From Ornithinimicrobium sp. F0845 (lineage in GTDB: Bacteria; Actinomycetota; Actinomycetes; Actinomycetales; Dermatophilaceae): a stretch of 64,000 nucleotides of DNA. The notes beneath the pieces were generated by a model. That model ran no database searches. It had not been told where the DNA came from and saw only the letters and a list, made by a program, of their open reading frames with translations. Shown one piece after another: positions 17,053 to 25,533 of the stretch (its first letter is position 1; each line of letters opens with the position of its first letter). The stretch spans positions 124,001-188,000 of the forward strand of contig NZ_JALKAL010000006.1 in assembly GCF_023015765.1 (NCBI RefSeq), read 5' to 3'. The translations under genes were made by a program, and so were the position numbers.

Positions 17053-19920
17053 ATGCCTGAGCTGCGGTACGGCGTGCTCGGAGCGCTGGAGGTCCACGTC
17101 GACGGCCACCCGCGGGAGATCCCCGCGGGCCGTCAGCGGGCCGTGCTCGCCTGCCTGCTCGCCCACCGCGGGCGGCCCGTCCCCGCGGCCGCGCTCGTCG
17201 AGGCCGCGTGGGGCGAGGAGCTGCCGGAGGACCCGGCGCGGGCGCTGCGGACCGTGCTCTCCCGCCTTCGCGCGCACCTGGGACAGGAGGCGATCCGGCT
17301 CGACCCCGCGGGCTACCGCCTGACCCGCGCCCCGACCGACGCCGAGGAGTTCCTGGATCTCGTGGAGCGGGCCCGCACCGCCGAGCCCGCCGTGGCCGGC
17401 GACCTCCTCGGCCGTGCGCTGGCCCTGTGGCGCGGCCCGGCCTACGGGGAGTATGCCGACACGCCCCTGATCTCGACCGTCGCCGAGCACCTCGACCGGC
17501 TGCGGAGGGACACGATCGAGGCGCGTGCCTCCGCGCTGGTCGAGACGGGGCAGCCGGCTGACGCAGTGGCCGGCCTCGAGGAGCTGCTCGCCGAGCAGCC
17601 GTTCCGCGAGAGCACGGTGGAGCTGCTGGTCAGGGCGCTGTACCACGCCGGTCGGCAGACCGAGGCGCTGGATCGGCTGCGGGCCTACCGGGCGCTCCTC
17701 GGTGAGGAGCTCGGACTGGACCCCTCGCCCGCGCTCACCGAGCTCGAGGGGCACATCCTGGGGCACGGGCTCGCGGCACCGCGCACCCGGACGGCCGGGC
17801 CGCCCGCGTGGCTGGACACGTCCACCGCGTTCATCGGTCGGGAGGACGACCTGGCGGAGCTGGTCGCGGCGGTCGCTGACAACCAGGTGACGGTGGTGAC
17901 CGGCCCCGGCGGCGTCGGCAAGTCGCGGCTCGCCGCGGAGTCCCTGGCGGTGCTGCACGACCGGCTGGGGCTGCCGATCTCCGTGGTGGAGCTCGCCGGG
18001 GTTCCCCGTGGCGGGGCCCGGGCCGCGCTCGCCGAGGGGTTGGGGCTGCGTGGTGACGCCGACGCGGACACCGACGCCCTGGTGGAGTTCCTGACCGCGG
18101 TCCCGCACCTGCTGGTCCTGGACAACTGCGAGCACCTGCTCGACGAGCTGGCGCCGCTCGTCGCCACGATCGCTCGGCGGTGCCGGGACGTGCGGGTGCT
18201 GGGCACGAGCCGGCACCGGCTCGGCGTCCCCACCGAGCTGGTCCTGCCGTTGACGCCGCTGCGGCTGCCCGACCCGGGCGCGACGGTCGGCAGCCAGGAG
18301 TCGACGGCGTCGGTGCGGATGCTCGGCGATCGGGTCCGGCGGCTGCGGCCCTCCTTCGCCGTCACCCCGGACAACGCGGCTGAGGTGAGCGAGCTGTGCC
18401 GCCGCTGCGACGGGCTGCCGCTGGCGCTAGAGCTGGCCGCCTCACGGGTGGCGACGACCGGCGTGGGCGAGGTCCTGGCGCGGCTGCCGGAGGACCTGTC
18501 ATCCAGCGGACTCTCCGGCGTCGTCGCCTGGTCCTACCGGTTGCTGGGGGAGCCGGAACGATGGCTGCTGCAGTGCCTGTCGGTCTGTGCCGGCGACCTG
18601 GGGGCCGCGTCGCTCGCTGGTTTGATGCGACACGTCGACAACGGGGCCGAGGTCGGGCCCACCCTCGGCGAGCTGGTCGAGTCCTCGCTGGTCGTCCGCC
18701 ATGAGGTCGGTGCGGGTCCGGGAGCCGACCGCTTCCGGCTGCTGGAGATGGTGCGCACCTTCGCCGCCCGTCAGCTCCAGGAGTCTGGCCGCGCCGAGGA
18801 GGTCCGGACGGCCCACGCGCACTGGGTGGCGGAGCTCGTGACGGACGTCCAGACCGACTGGGCGCGCGTCGACGGTGCCGAGCTGAGCGCCCGACTCGCC
18901 CGGTGCAGCGCCGAGGTGAGCACCGCCCTGCGGTGGGCGCTCGGGGCAGGGGAGGTCGCACTGGCCTCCCGGATCACGCACGCGCTGGCGCGGTGCTGGC
19001 ACTGGACCCCCAGCCCGGCTGTGCGTGACCTGATGCTCGAGGTGGCGGAGCACGGGCTGCGGCACCCTGGTCCGGGCGTCGCGGCCGGTGTCGCGTCGGG
19101 GGCGTTCGTCGCGGGGGAGCGCGGCGAGGTGGGTCGCGGCGTCGAGCTCGCCACCGCCGCACTGGAGGCCTCGCACGATCCAGCGGTGCGCGCGACGGCG
19201 CAGTTGGCTCTGGCGGTGGCCGCGATGTACTCCGGCGACATTCCTGAGTCGGTCAGCCGGTTCCGCGCGGTCGCCGCGGATCCCGGGCTCACCGGCGAGG
19301 CCAACAGCTCCATGGCGCTGCTCGCCTGCTACGCCGACGACCTGGACACTGCCCGGGAGCACGCCGAGGTCGCGCTGGCCGCAGGGGCGGTGGGTAGCGA
19401 CCACACCCTGGCGTTCGCACGCTACGCCGCCGGTGAGGTCGAGGCGCGCACCGACCCGGACGCGGGCGCGGTGCTGCTGCGGCAGGCAGCGGAGGAGGCC
19501 GACCGGATCGACGCCGAGCAGGTCGGACGCGTCGCCCGGATCGCCCTCTTCGCCCTGCTGGTGCGTGGCGGGGAGCGCGGCGAGGCGGTGACGCTGGGGC
19601 TGCGGCTGGTGTCGGACCTGCGCAGGCTGGCCGCCTGGAACCAGATCTGGACGCTGCTGCGGGTGCTCGCCGAGTTGCTGGCCGACAGCGGCAGGTGGTC
19701 GGACGCGGCGTTCCTCCTGGGGGCGGCGGCTGGGGCGAGCGGCGCACCGCCGCCGATGGGTGCCGACATCGAGCGGTATGCCGAGTTGCGAGCCGACCTG
19801 TCCCGTCACCTGGGCGCGCGGGTCACCGAGCAGATCGAGGCGCTCGCCGCGGCGACGCCCCGGACGGCGGTGCTCAGCCGGGCCGAGCACCTCCTGGAGA
19901 GCCACCCGGCCCGGCTCTGA
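17053..19920 (+). CDS. SARP/AfsR-type transcriptional regulator (BTAD + STAND ATPase)
   Basis: This 955-residue regulator has an N-terminal winged-helix DNA-binding domain (residues 1-95, LRYGVLGALEVHVDG), a bacterial transcriptional activator domain (BTAD, 95-245; FLDLVERAR, LWRGPAYGEY, HAGRQTEALDRLRAYRALL), and a STAND/NB-ARC-type ATPase starting near 265 with Walker A VTGPGGVGKS (about 283) and LVLDNCEHLL. The last 350 residues are helical, TPR-like. This is the AfsR/large SARP layout. In such proteins the ATPase and TPR sense a signal and the N-terminus activates promoters with direct heptamer repeats. I used the ATG at 17053. The divergent methyltransferase gene is the best target candidate. 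Its C-terminal codons run into a tandem repeat. Confidence 0.92.
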   Translation: MPELRYGVLGALEVHVDGHPREIPAGRQRAVLACLLAHRGRPVPAAALVEAAWGEELPEDPARALRTVLSRLRAHLGQEAIRLDPAGYRLTRAPTDAEEFLDLVERARTAEPAVAGDLLGRALALWRGPAYGEYADTPLISTVAEHLDRLRRDTIEARASALVETGQPADAVAGLEELLAEQPFRESTVELLVRALYHAGRQTEALDRLRAYRALLGEELGLDPSPALTELEGHILGHGLAAPRTRTAGPPAWLDTSTAFIGREDDLAELVAAVADNQVTVVTGPGGVGKSRLAAESLAVLHDRLGLPISVVELAGVPRGGARAALAEGLGLRGDADADTDALVEFLTAVPHLLVLDNCEHLLDELAPLVATIARRCRDVRVLGTSRHRLGVPTELVLPLTPLRLPDPGATVGSQESTASVRMLGDRVRRLRPSFAVTPDNAAEVSELCRRCDGLPLALELAASRVATTGVGEVLARLPEDLSSSGLSGVVAWSYRLLGEPERWLLQCLSVCAGDLGAASLAGLMRHVDNGAEVGPTLGELVESSLVVRHEVGAGPGADRFRLLEMVRTFAARQLQESGRAEEVRTAHAHWVAELVTDVQTDWARVDGAELSARLARCSAEVSTALRWALGAGEVALASRITHALARCWHWTPSPAVRDLMLEVAEHGLRHPGPGVAAGVASGAFVAGERGEVGRGVELATAALEASHDPAVRATAQLALAVAAMYSGDIPESVSRFRAVAADPGLTGEANSSMALLACYADDLDTAREHAEVALAAGAVGSDHTLAFARYAAGEVEARTDPDAGAVLLRQAAEEADRIDAEQVGRVARIALFALLVRGGERGEAVTLGLRLVSDLRRLAAWNQIWTLLRVLAELLADSGRWSDAAFLLGAAAGASGAPPPMGADIERYAELRADLSRHLGARVTEQIEALAAATPRTAVLSRAEHLLESHPARL

Positions 19921-19979
19921 CAAACGGCCCGGCTCTGTGACACGGCCCGGCTCTGTGACACGGCCCGGCTCTGAGACAC
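19904..19979. repeat. Tandem 18-bp repeat at end of SARP gene
   Basis: A unit close to CACGGCCCGGCTCTGTGA recurs about four times between 19904 and 19979, running from the last codons of the SARP gene to the start of the next gene. The SARP stop codon (TGA at 19918-19920) falls in the first copy. The units differ at one to three positions. No promoter or hairpin is obvious; slippage expansion is likely. Confidence 0.8.
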
Positions 19980-19983
19980 TCGG

Positions 19984-20883
19984 GTGGTGAGCACCGCCAC
20001 CTCGGCCCTCGTCACCTCCTCCGGCCTGGCCTACCGCGTCCAGGGTGCCGCTGACGGCACACCCGTCGTCTCCCTGCACGGCACCCCAGGCTCCCGCTTC
20101 AGCGGCACCCCGGGCCCGGACGCGCTGCACGCCCTCGGTCTGCGCGTGGTCACCTACGACCGGCCGGGGTATGGCGAGACACCCGGCGGGGAGGCCCGCA
20201 CGGTGCGCGAGCTGGCCCAGGACGTGCTCGACGTCCTCGACCACGCCGGGATCGAGACCCCGGCCGGGGTCTTCGCCGGCGGTGGCGGCACACCGGCCGC
20301 GCTCGCCGTGGCCGCGCTGCACCCCGAGCGGGTCGCCGCGCTGACGCTGATCTGGCCCCTGGCGCCCTCGGCCGCGGACGCCGGCAGCCCCGCGATGGAG
20401 TCGCACGAGTGGGCCCGCGACATGGACGAGCAGCAGCGGATGATGCACGCGTTGGCACTCCAGGACCCGGTGTTCCTGCGCGACCAGCTGGAGCTCGGGC
20501 TCGGCGCACACGCCGGCGCCGACGGCATCGTCCTGGACATGATCGAGGTGCAGGAGCCGTGGGGCGTGGACCCCGCCGACGTCCGCTGCCCGGTCGACGT
20601 CTGGTGGGGGACCGACTCGTCGGTGTCCCCGGCCGGCCACGCCGCCTGGCTCGCCGACCGGCTCAGCGGCGCTGACGTGGAGCGGCACGAGATTGCCGAG
20701 CACAAGTGGCACGTCCGCCGTCTCGTCGAGGTCTTCGCGGTCCTGGGGGAGCGGCTGGGGGCCACGCCGCCCATGAACCAGGAGCTCGAGGCGGCCGCGT
20801 GGTCCGCACCGGTCGACACCGACGGGTGCGGCAGCGGCCGGATCGGCGGCTGCGCCTGCGGCGCGGGCGGCTGCGGGTCCTGA
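19984..20883 (+). CDS. Alpha/beta hydrolase-fold protein lacking the usual nucleophile serine
   Basis: This 299-residue protein has alpha/beta-hydrolase features: the oxyanion loop SLHGTPGSR, YDRPGYGET, and a C-terminal His candidate in EHKWHVRRLVEV. The nucleophile elbow reads AGGGGTPAALA; aligned with the usual G-x-S-G-G-G-P-x-A-L-A, the serine is glycine. A catalytic hydrolase is therefore doubtful unless another residue acts. The C-terminus adds a Gly/Cys-rich tail (CGSGRIGGCACGAGGCGS) with five cysteines in about 18 residues. It could start at either of two adjacent GTG codons (19984 or 19987). It follows the SARP gene, separated only by the tandem repeat. No neighbour suggests a substrate. 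Confidence 0.75.
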   Translation: MVSTATSALVTSSGLAYRVQGAADGTPVVSLHGTPGSRFSGTPGPDALHALGLRVVTYDRPGYGETPGGEARTVRELAQDVLDVLDHAGIETPAGVFAGGGGTPAALAVAALHPERVAALTLIWPLAPSAADAGSPAMESHEWARDMDEQQRMMHALALQDPVFLRDQLELGLGAHAGADGIVLDMIEVQEPWGVDPADVRCPVDVWWGTDSSVSPAGHAAWLADRLSGADVERHEIAEHKWHVRRLVEVFAVLGERLGATPPMNQELEAAAWSAPVDTDGCGSGRIGGCACGAGGCGS

Positions 20884-20924
20884 CGCAGCGGCGGGCGGGA
20901 CCCTGCCGCTTCGCCGTTGACGAG

Positions 20925-21338
20925 TCAGATCAGGATGGAGGCGGCTCCGACCGCGTCGTAGGTCGCTCGGGCGCGCCGGTCGCGACTGAGTAGTTGGAGA
21001 CCATGGTGCGCGGCGGTGGCACCGACGAGGGCGTCATACGTCGCACCTCCGCGGACGCCAGCCACAGCAAGCCGGCGCAGCAGGGCGTGGTGCTCGTCCG
21101 CGGGCAGGGTGCGGATGTCCAGCTTCAGGGCATCGATGACCTCGGCCGCGGCCTCCGGCGCCAGTCGATGTGGAGCGGGCAGTCGGGTCAGGACGCTGTA
21201 GAGCTCCAGCAGCACGTGCGCCGGCAGGATCTGCACGCCGCCCATGGCCGTGCGGGCCACCTCGTGCTGAGGGTGCCAGCTGAGCAGGGCAGCGACCAGC
21301 ACGCTGGTGTCGCACGACCTCACCGTCGGGCGGTTCAC
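20925..21338 (-). CDS. PIN-domain toxin (VapC-like)
   Basis: This 137-residue protein is a PIN-domain ribonuclease: first acidic residue in SCDTSVLVAAL (Asp10), Glu in LLELYSVLTRLP, Asp in TYDALVGATA and a final Asp in LLSRDRRA. These four acids hold the metal used to cleave RNA, usually tRNA or rRNA in this family. The start overlaps the last codons of the upstream antitoxin gene by 4 bp (ATGA, 21335-21338), the standard toxin-antitoxin layout. The two make one module. It is the first of two PIN systems in the window, the other at 25156. Confidence 0.85.
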   Translation of the reverse strand: MNRPTVRSCDTSVLVAALLSWHPQHEVARTAMGGVQILPAHVLLELYSVLTRLPAPHRLAPEAAAEVIDALKLDIRTLPADEHHALLRRLAVAGVRGGATYDALVGATAAHHGLQLLSRDRRARATYDAVGAASILI

Positions 21339-21580
21339 CGGCGCGTGGAGTCGAGCGTGTCCCGCACGATCTCGTCCGTCAGTGGTGGCAGGTCCTCAAG
21401 GGGCCGGACCACCGGAAGACCATCCTCGATCGCCACCTGGACCTCAGCCGGCGCCAGCTCGATCTCGATCCGCCCGTCCACGAAGGTCACGTCAATCGCC
21501 CTCCCCGCGCTCAGCTGCATGGCGTCCCGGATCACCTTCGGCACCACGATCCGTCCAGCAGCATCAATGGTAGTCCGCAT
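21335..21580 (-). CDS. AbrB/MazE-type antitoxin
   Basis: This 81-residue protein begins RTTIDAAGRIVVPKVIRDAM, the swapped-hairpin AbrB/SpoVT DNA-binding fold. The C-terminal half (VRPLEDLPPLTDEIVRDTLD) is the acidic, flexible part that would wrap the PIN toxin encoded just downstream. The ATG is at 21580. Longer frames upstream pass through the tandem repeats and are not real. It should neutralise the toxin and repress the operon (family knowledge). Confidence 0.85.
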   Translation of the reverse strand: MRTTIDAAGRIVVPKVIRDAMQLSAGRAIDVTFVDGRIEIELAPAEVQVAIEDGLPVVRPLEDLPPLTDEIVRDTLDSTRR

Positions 21581-21666
21581 GGCAGAACAATACCGCTCCT
21601 CATGGCATGACACCGTGGGTCGTGGCCACGGAGTCCGATGCCTTCGACGCCGAGCAGAAGGCATCC

Positions 21667-21812
21667 CGGACCTCCCAAGGAATGCGCTGGTACCCAACCT
21701 CCCCAAAGATGCGCTGGAGGTGTAAAAACCTCCCCAAAGATGCGCTGGAGGGGTACAAAACCTCCCCAAAGATGCGCTGGAGGGGTACAAAACCTCCCCA
21801 AGAATTGGTGGG
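21667..21812 (+). repeat. 32-bp-period direct repeats, locus A (4-5 units)
   Basis: Units resembling ACCTCCCCAAAGATGCGCTG recur in direct tandem; the CC of the core falls at 21698, 21729, 21761 and 21793 (steps of 31, 32 and 32), with a degenerate unit before. They occupy most of the 370-bp gap between the MazE-like gene (start 21580) and the M14 gene (start 21951), where I see no other gene. This is the first of eight loci of the same family in the window. Confidence 0.9.
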
Positions 21813-21950
21813 TCAGGATTGGGTAAAGAGTGATTGGGAACTCTTGACCAGTCGCGGGCCGACCGACAGGGTGGGCACATCCACCCTGTCGGCCGTCCGG
21901 GTGCAGGGGTTTTCCGGACGGCGGGCTCCCGCTCGGCAGAAGGATCGCCC

Positions 21951-24900
21951 ATGACGCGTCGCACGCTGGCCACCGCACTCTCCGCAGCACTCCTGATCGC
22001 CGGCCCGGTCGCGGTCGCGTCCTCCGGGCACGGCGATCCACCCGGCCGCGCCACGGACGTCGGGACCCTCCAGTTGGATGACGCCGAGAGCGCCCTCGTC
22101 CGGCTGGAGCTGCCGGACCGCGCGGTCCTGGAGCAGCTGCTCCGGGACGACGCGGACATCGCCGCCATCCCGGCCGCCTCGCCGGAGGCCCGCGGTGACC
22201 GCGTGCTCGTCGATCTGGTGCTGACCGGCGAGGAGCTGGCGCAGCTGGAGTCGCAGGGCGCCACCGTGCTCCAGGTCATCCAGCGCGAGGGCGACGGGAC
22301 CCGGCACTTCGAGGCCAGCCGGGAGGCGGCGGCCCGCCAGCACGAGGCCGGCCTGACCAGGACCGCGGGCTCTGCGGTGCCCCAGGACACGCTGACCTTC
22401 GACCACGCCTACTGGTGGACCTCCGGCGGGCAGACGTTCGTCCAGGTCCAGGTCTCCACCACCGCCGGGACCGACCCCGCCCTGCAGATCACGGTCGACT
22501 GGGAGAGCGCGGACGGGACGACCGGGAGTTTCCCGCTGGTCCGCTACGTCGACGCGGGCCAGTACCTGTTCCACTACCACCAGCCAGCGCCCCTACCGGA
22601 CACGCCCGTCACGCTGACCGCCACGTCCAACCAGGGCGGCACCGCGACCGCCGAGCCGGTTTCGTGGCCGGGCAGCGAGCCGCCACCCCTGCCGTCGGGC
22701 TACCAGCAGGACTTCATCGACGCCTACCTGACGCCCTCCGAGATCAACGAGCGGATCGACCGGCTGGCGGAGCAGTACCCAGACCTCGTCGACGTCATCG
22801 AGCTGCCCCACCAGACCCACGGCTACAACCGGACCGCCAAGGCCTACCTCGGCGACCCGGCCGCGACCGCGATCGTGGTGGAGTCCGTCGCCTCCGGTGC
22901 CTCCGGCATGAACGGCACCGAGGTCCGGGTCGTGGACCCGGGCGCCCCGGACCAGGCCCTCAGCGGGGAGTATGCCGACGGGACCCTCACCGTCTCTCTC
23001 GCCACCGATGCCGCTGGTCAGGTGAGCAGCACGACCGAGGAGGTGACGGCATACCTCAACGAGCAGTTCTCCGGGACGTTCGGTGCCTTCGTCCTGGACG
23101 GCGCGGAGGGCCAGCCGATGCCCCTCGCCGAGGCCGTGCTTGATGACGGGCTGGAGGCCCCGCACCTGAGCCCCGACGGCGCCATGGTCCGCGCGCTGCG
23201 GATCGGCGTGCACCGCGACGGGTCGAGGCCCGGGGTCTACACCTACAGCCAGGAGCACGCCCGCGAGTGGGTCACGCCGCTGGTCACGATGGAGTTCGCC
23301 GAGCGCATGCTGGCCAACCACGCCACGGACGAGGAGACCGCCCGGCTGCTGGAGGAGGTCGAGATCTTCGTCCTGCCGGTGGTCAACCCGGACGGTGCGA
23401 ACTACTCGTTCAACGACTACAACTTCCAGCGCAAGAACCTGTCCGAGCACTGCGAGGGCGTCAACCGGGAACCGGCCTGGGAGGACAACTGGGGTGTGGA
23501 CGTCAACCGCAACTACGCGGTCGGCTCGGTCTGGGACGGCTATGTCGGCGGGTCGCTCAACTGCCTGTCGGGCAGTTTCGCCGGCACCGGTGAGCTGTCG
23601 GAGGCGGAGTCCCAGAACGTGACCTTCGTCGCCGAGCAGTTCCCGAACATCACCCACGCCATCAACGTGCACAGCTACGGCGGCTACTTCATGTGGTCTC
23701 CGGGCGCCTACCAGGCCGACGGCCGGGTGCCGCTGCCCCTGCCGGAGCCGGAGGTCGCCGAGGACTTCATGGTCGCCGCCCAGCGCATCGTGGGGGCCAT
23801 CGCCGGGCACCGCGGCACGGTGACCTGGCCGTCCAAGACCGGTCCGGTCGTCGACGTGCTCTACAGCGCCGCCGGCAACTCCGGTGACCACCTGTTCTAC
23901 GAGCACGACATCTACGCCTGGGACTTCGAGGTGGGCAACGACCTGTGGAACGAGGCCACCCAGCAGTGGGAGGGCGTCGGGTTCCAGCCGCCGTTCGAGG
24001 AGGCGCACCCCGAGTCCCAGGAGTATGCCGCCGGGCTGGTCGAGCTGGTCCGGGTCGCCGCTGACGACGCCCCGGTCCACCGGCTGAGCGGGGTGAACCG
24101 CTATGCCACGTCGGTGGCGATCGGTCAGGAGGCCTTCCCGGAGAGCCAGACGGCCGTGCTGGTCAGCGGTGCCGAGGTCGGTCTGGTCGACGGTCTGGTC
24201 GCCGGGCCGCTCGGCCGCCACCTGGAGGCGCCGGTCCTGCTGACCCGACCCGACCAGCTGCCCGCCGTGGTGGCGCAGGACCTGTCCGACCGCGGTGTCA
24301 CCGAGGTGGTCGTGGTCGGCGGGGAGGGCGCGGTCAACGAGGCCGTCGTGGACACCCTGACCGGTCTGGGCATCGACTCCGAGCGGGTGTCCGGCAGCGA
24401 CCGATTCGCCACGGCCGCCGCCGTCGCCGAGCGCCTGGGCGCGGGGGACGACGTCATCGTGTCCTCCGGTGAGGCCGGTCACCTCGTGGACGCCCTCGCG
24501 GTGTCCGGACCGGCAGCCGCCACCGGCACCCCGGTCCTGCTCGTCCGGCAGGACCGTGTCCCGAACGCCACGGCGCAGGCCCTGGAGGGCTACTCCTCGG
24601 CGGTGGCCGTCGGCGGCGCCGGTGCCATCTCCGACGACGTGCTCGCGGAGCTGCCGAACGCCGAGCGCCTCGCCGGTGCTGACCGGTGGAGGACGGCCAC
24701 GACCATCGCCGACCACTATGTCGGTGAGGGACTGGACGCCACCTCGGTGGCGGTCAGCTCCGGCGCTGACGCCCACCTGGTCGACGCACTGCCCGGTGGC
24801 ACGCTGGGTGAGGTGGTGCTGCTGTCCCGCCCGGGCGAGCTGCCCTCGGCGACCACCGCCTGGCTGGCCGCCTCGGCCGACACCGAGCACGTCTGGGTGC

Positions 24901-24974
24901 TGGGTGGTGTGACGGCGGTCGCGGACACCGTGATGGACACTCTCCGAGCGATGCTCGCGCCCTGGGCGGAGTGA
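21951..24974 (+). CDS. Secreted M14 carboxypeptidase with three cell-wall-binding (CWB2) repeats
   Basis: This 1007-residue protein has a signal peptide (TLATALSAALLIAGPVAVASS), an N-terminal accessory region of about 220 residues with a beta-sandwich look, then a peptidase M14 domain. Visible M14 residues are the zinc motif SQEHAREW, the substrate-binding VDVNRNYA, the zinc-binding INVHSYGG and the catalytic DFEVGND. From about residue 700 three CWB2 repeats follow (HRLSGVNRYATSVAIG, ERVSGSDRFATAAAVA, ERLAGADRWRTATTIA), which fix proteins to the wall non-covalently. It is a wall-attached zinc carboxypeptidase for peptides or murein-derived peptides. The ATG at 21951 follows AGAAGGA. A single-repeat CWB2 protein is encoded at 55911. 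Confidence 0.93.
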   Translation: MTRRTLATALSAALLIAGPVAVASSGHGDPPGRATDVGTLQLDDAESALVRLELPDRAVLEQLLRDDADIAAIPAASPEARGDRVLVDLVLTGEELAQLESQGATVLQVIQREGDGTRHFEASREAAARQHEAGLTRTAGSAVPQDTLTFDHAYWWTSGGQTFVQVQVSTTAGTDPALQITVDWESADGTTGSFPLVRYVDAGQYLFHYHQPAPLPDTPVTLTATSNQGGTATAEPVSWPGSEPPPLPSGYQQDFIDAYLTPSEINERIDRLAEQYPDLVDVIELPHQTHGYNRTAKAYLGDPAATAIVVESVASGASGMNGTEVRVVDPGAPDQALSGEYADGTLTVSLATDAAGQVSSTTEEVTAYLNEQFSGTFGAFVLDGAEGQPMPLAEAVLDDGLEAPHLSPDGAMVRALRIGVHRDGSRPGVYTYSQEHAREWVTPLVTMEFAERMLANHATDEETARLLEEVEIFVLPVVNPDGANYSFNDYNFQRKNLSEHCEGVNREPAWEDNWGVDVNRNYAVGSVWDGYVGGSLNCLSGSFAGTGELSEAESQNVTFVAEQFPNITHAINVHSYGGYFMWSPGAYQADGRVPLPLPEPEVAEDFMVAAQRIVGAIAGHRGTVTWPSKTGPVVDVLYSAAGNSGDHLFYEHDIYAWDFEVGNDLWNEATQQWEGVGFQPPFEEAHPESQEYAAGLVELVRVAADDAPVHRLSGVNRYATSVAIGQEAFPESQTAVLVSGAEVGLVDGLVAGPLGRHLEAPVLLTRPDQLPAVVAQDLSDRGVTEVVVVGGEGAVNEAVVDTLTGLGIDSERVSGSDRFATAAAVAERLGAGDDVIVSSGEAGHLVDALAVSGPAAATGTPVLLVRQDRVPNATAQALEGYSSAVAVGGAGAISDDVLAELPNAERLAGADRWRTATTIADHYVGEGLDATSVAVSSGADAHLVDALPGGTLGEVVLLSRPGELPSATTAWLAASADTEHVWVLGGVTAVADTVMDTLRAMLAPWAE

Positions 24975-24989
24975 CCGGCTGACGGCCCC

Positions 24990-25034
24990 CGAGTTTCCGT
25001 GCACGGCCACCGAGTTCCCGTGCACGACCACCGA
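24990..25034. repeat. Tandem partial copies of the GGAACTAC inverted-repeat arm
   Basis: CCGAGTTTCCGTGCACGGCC and CCGAGTTCCCGTGCACGACC stand in direct order just downstream of the M14 gene. Both contain the TTCCCGTGCACG core that forms the right arm of the long inverted repeat starting at 25048. They may be debris from rounds of copying of that element. Confidence 0.65.
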
Positions 25035-25047
25035 GTCGTCGTACCGG

Positions 25048-25105
25048 CACGTGCACGGGAACTACCCAAGGGTCGTGAGGTCCACGGGTAGTTCCCGTGC
25101 ACGTG
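25048..25105. repeat. Long inverted repeat, copy 2 (perfect 20-bp arms)
   Basis: Left arm CACGTGCACGGGAACTACCC at 25048-25067 and right arm at 25086-25105 are perfect complements around an 18-nt loop. A diverged copy is at 9971-10030. No poly-T follows. It lies between the M14 gene and a convergent PIN toxin gene, so it could act as a bidirectional terminator, but the dispersed copy and the adjacent partial copies suggest a small repeat element. Confidence 0.85.
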
Positions 25106-25155
25106 TCCCCTCCCTCGCAGTTGTCTCGGACGTCGGTGCTCGCCCCTCGCCGATG

Positions 25156-25533
25156 TCACCCGGGACAATGCGTCGTGACGCCGTGACGTCGGGCGGTGGC
25201 CCCGGCGCGCTGGTCCGTCGTGACCCACGTGGCGTTCAGCCGGAGGGCCATCGCGGCATACCAACCGTCCGCGACCGACATCGAGTCTCGCCACCGCCAC
25301 GCCTGGCGGATGTCGGCCTCCGTCCACTCGGCGCTGAATCTCGCGCGGAGGTGCTGGTCAAGGGCGCGGTCGGCGTCCTCAGCCGAGATGACGGCCCGCT
25401 GCTGCAGAGCGCGGAGGCTGCCGACGACCTCGGCATCGAAGTGAGGAGGAACCACGACCGGCTCATCGGGGTCAGGCGGGCTGATGACCCCGGTGAGCAC
25501 GTCGACCCAGGCCGAGGCGTCGAGGACGATCAC
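25156..25533 (-). CDS. PIN-domain toxin (VapC-like), second system
   Basis: This 125-residue protein has the PIN acids: Asp5 in IVLDASAWVDVL, Glu in DAEVVGSLRAL, Asp in SVADGWYAAMA, and Asp in WVTTDQRAG. The SVADGWYAA/ATxxTTD arrangement is typical of VapC ribonucleases that cleave structured RNA. It overlaps the end of the upstream antitoxin gene by 4 bp (ATGA, 25530-25533), so the pair is a classical operon. It differs from the 21-kb PIN protein in length and sequence, so the two modules are independent. Confidence 0.85.
   Translation of the reverse strand: MIVLDASAWVDVLTGVISPPDPDEPVVVPPHFDAEVVGSLRALQQRAVISAEDADRALDQHLRARFSAEWTEADIRQAWRWRDSMSVADGWYAAMALRLNATWVTTDQRAGATARRHGVTTHCPG

Noticed and set aside
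15787-18216. 809-codon minus-strand frame merging the methyltransferase with antisense sequence
   Set aside because: It lies in a different frame from the methyltransferase gene and has no coherent domain; it is GC-driven.
17053-20883. Secondary-metabolite gene cluster suggested by the SARP regulator
   Set aside because: No polyketide, peptide synthetase, terpene or tailoring genes other than one methyltransferase are nearby.
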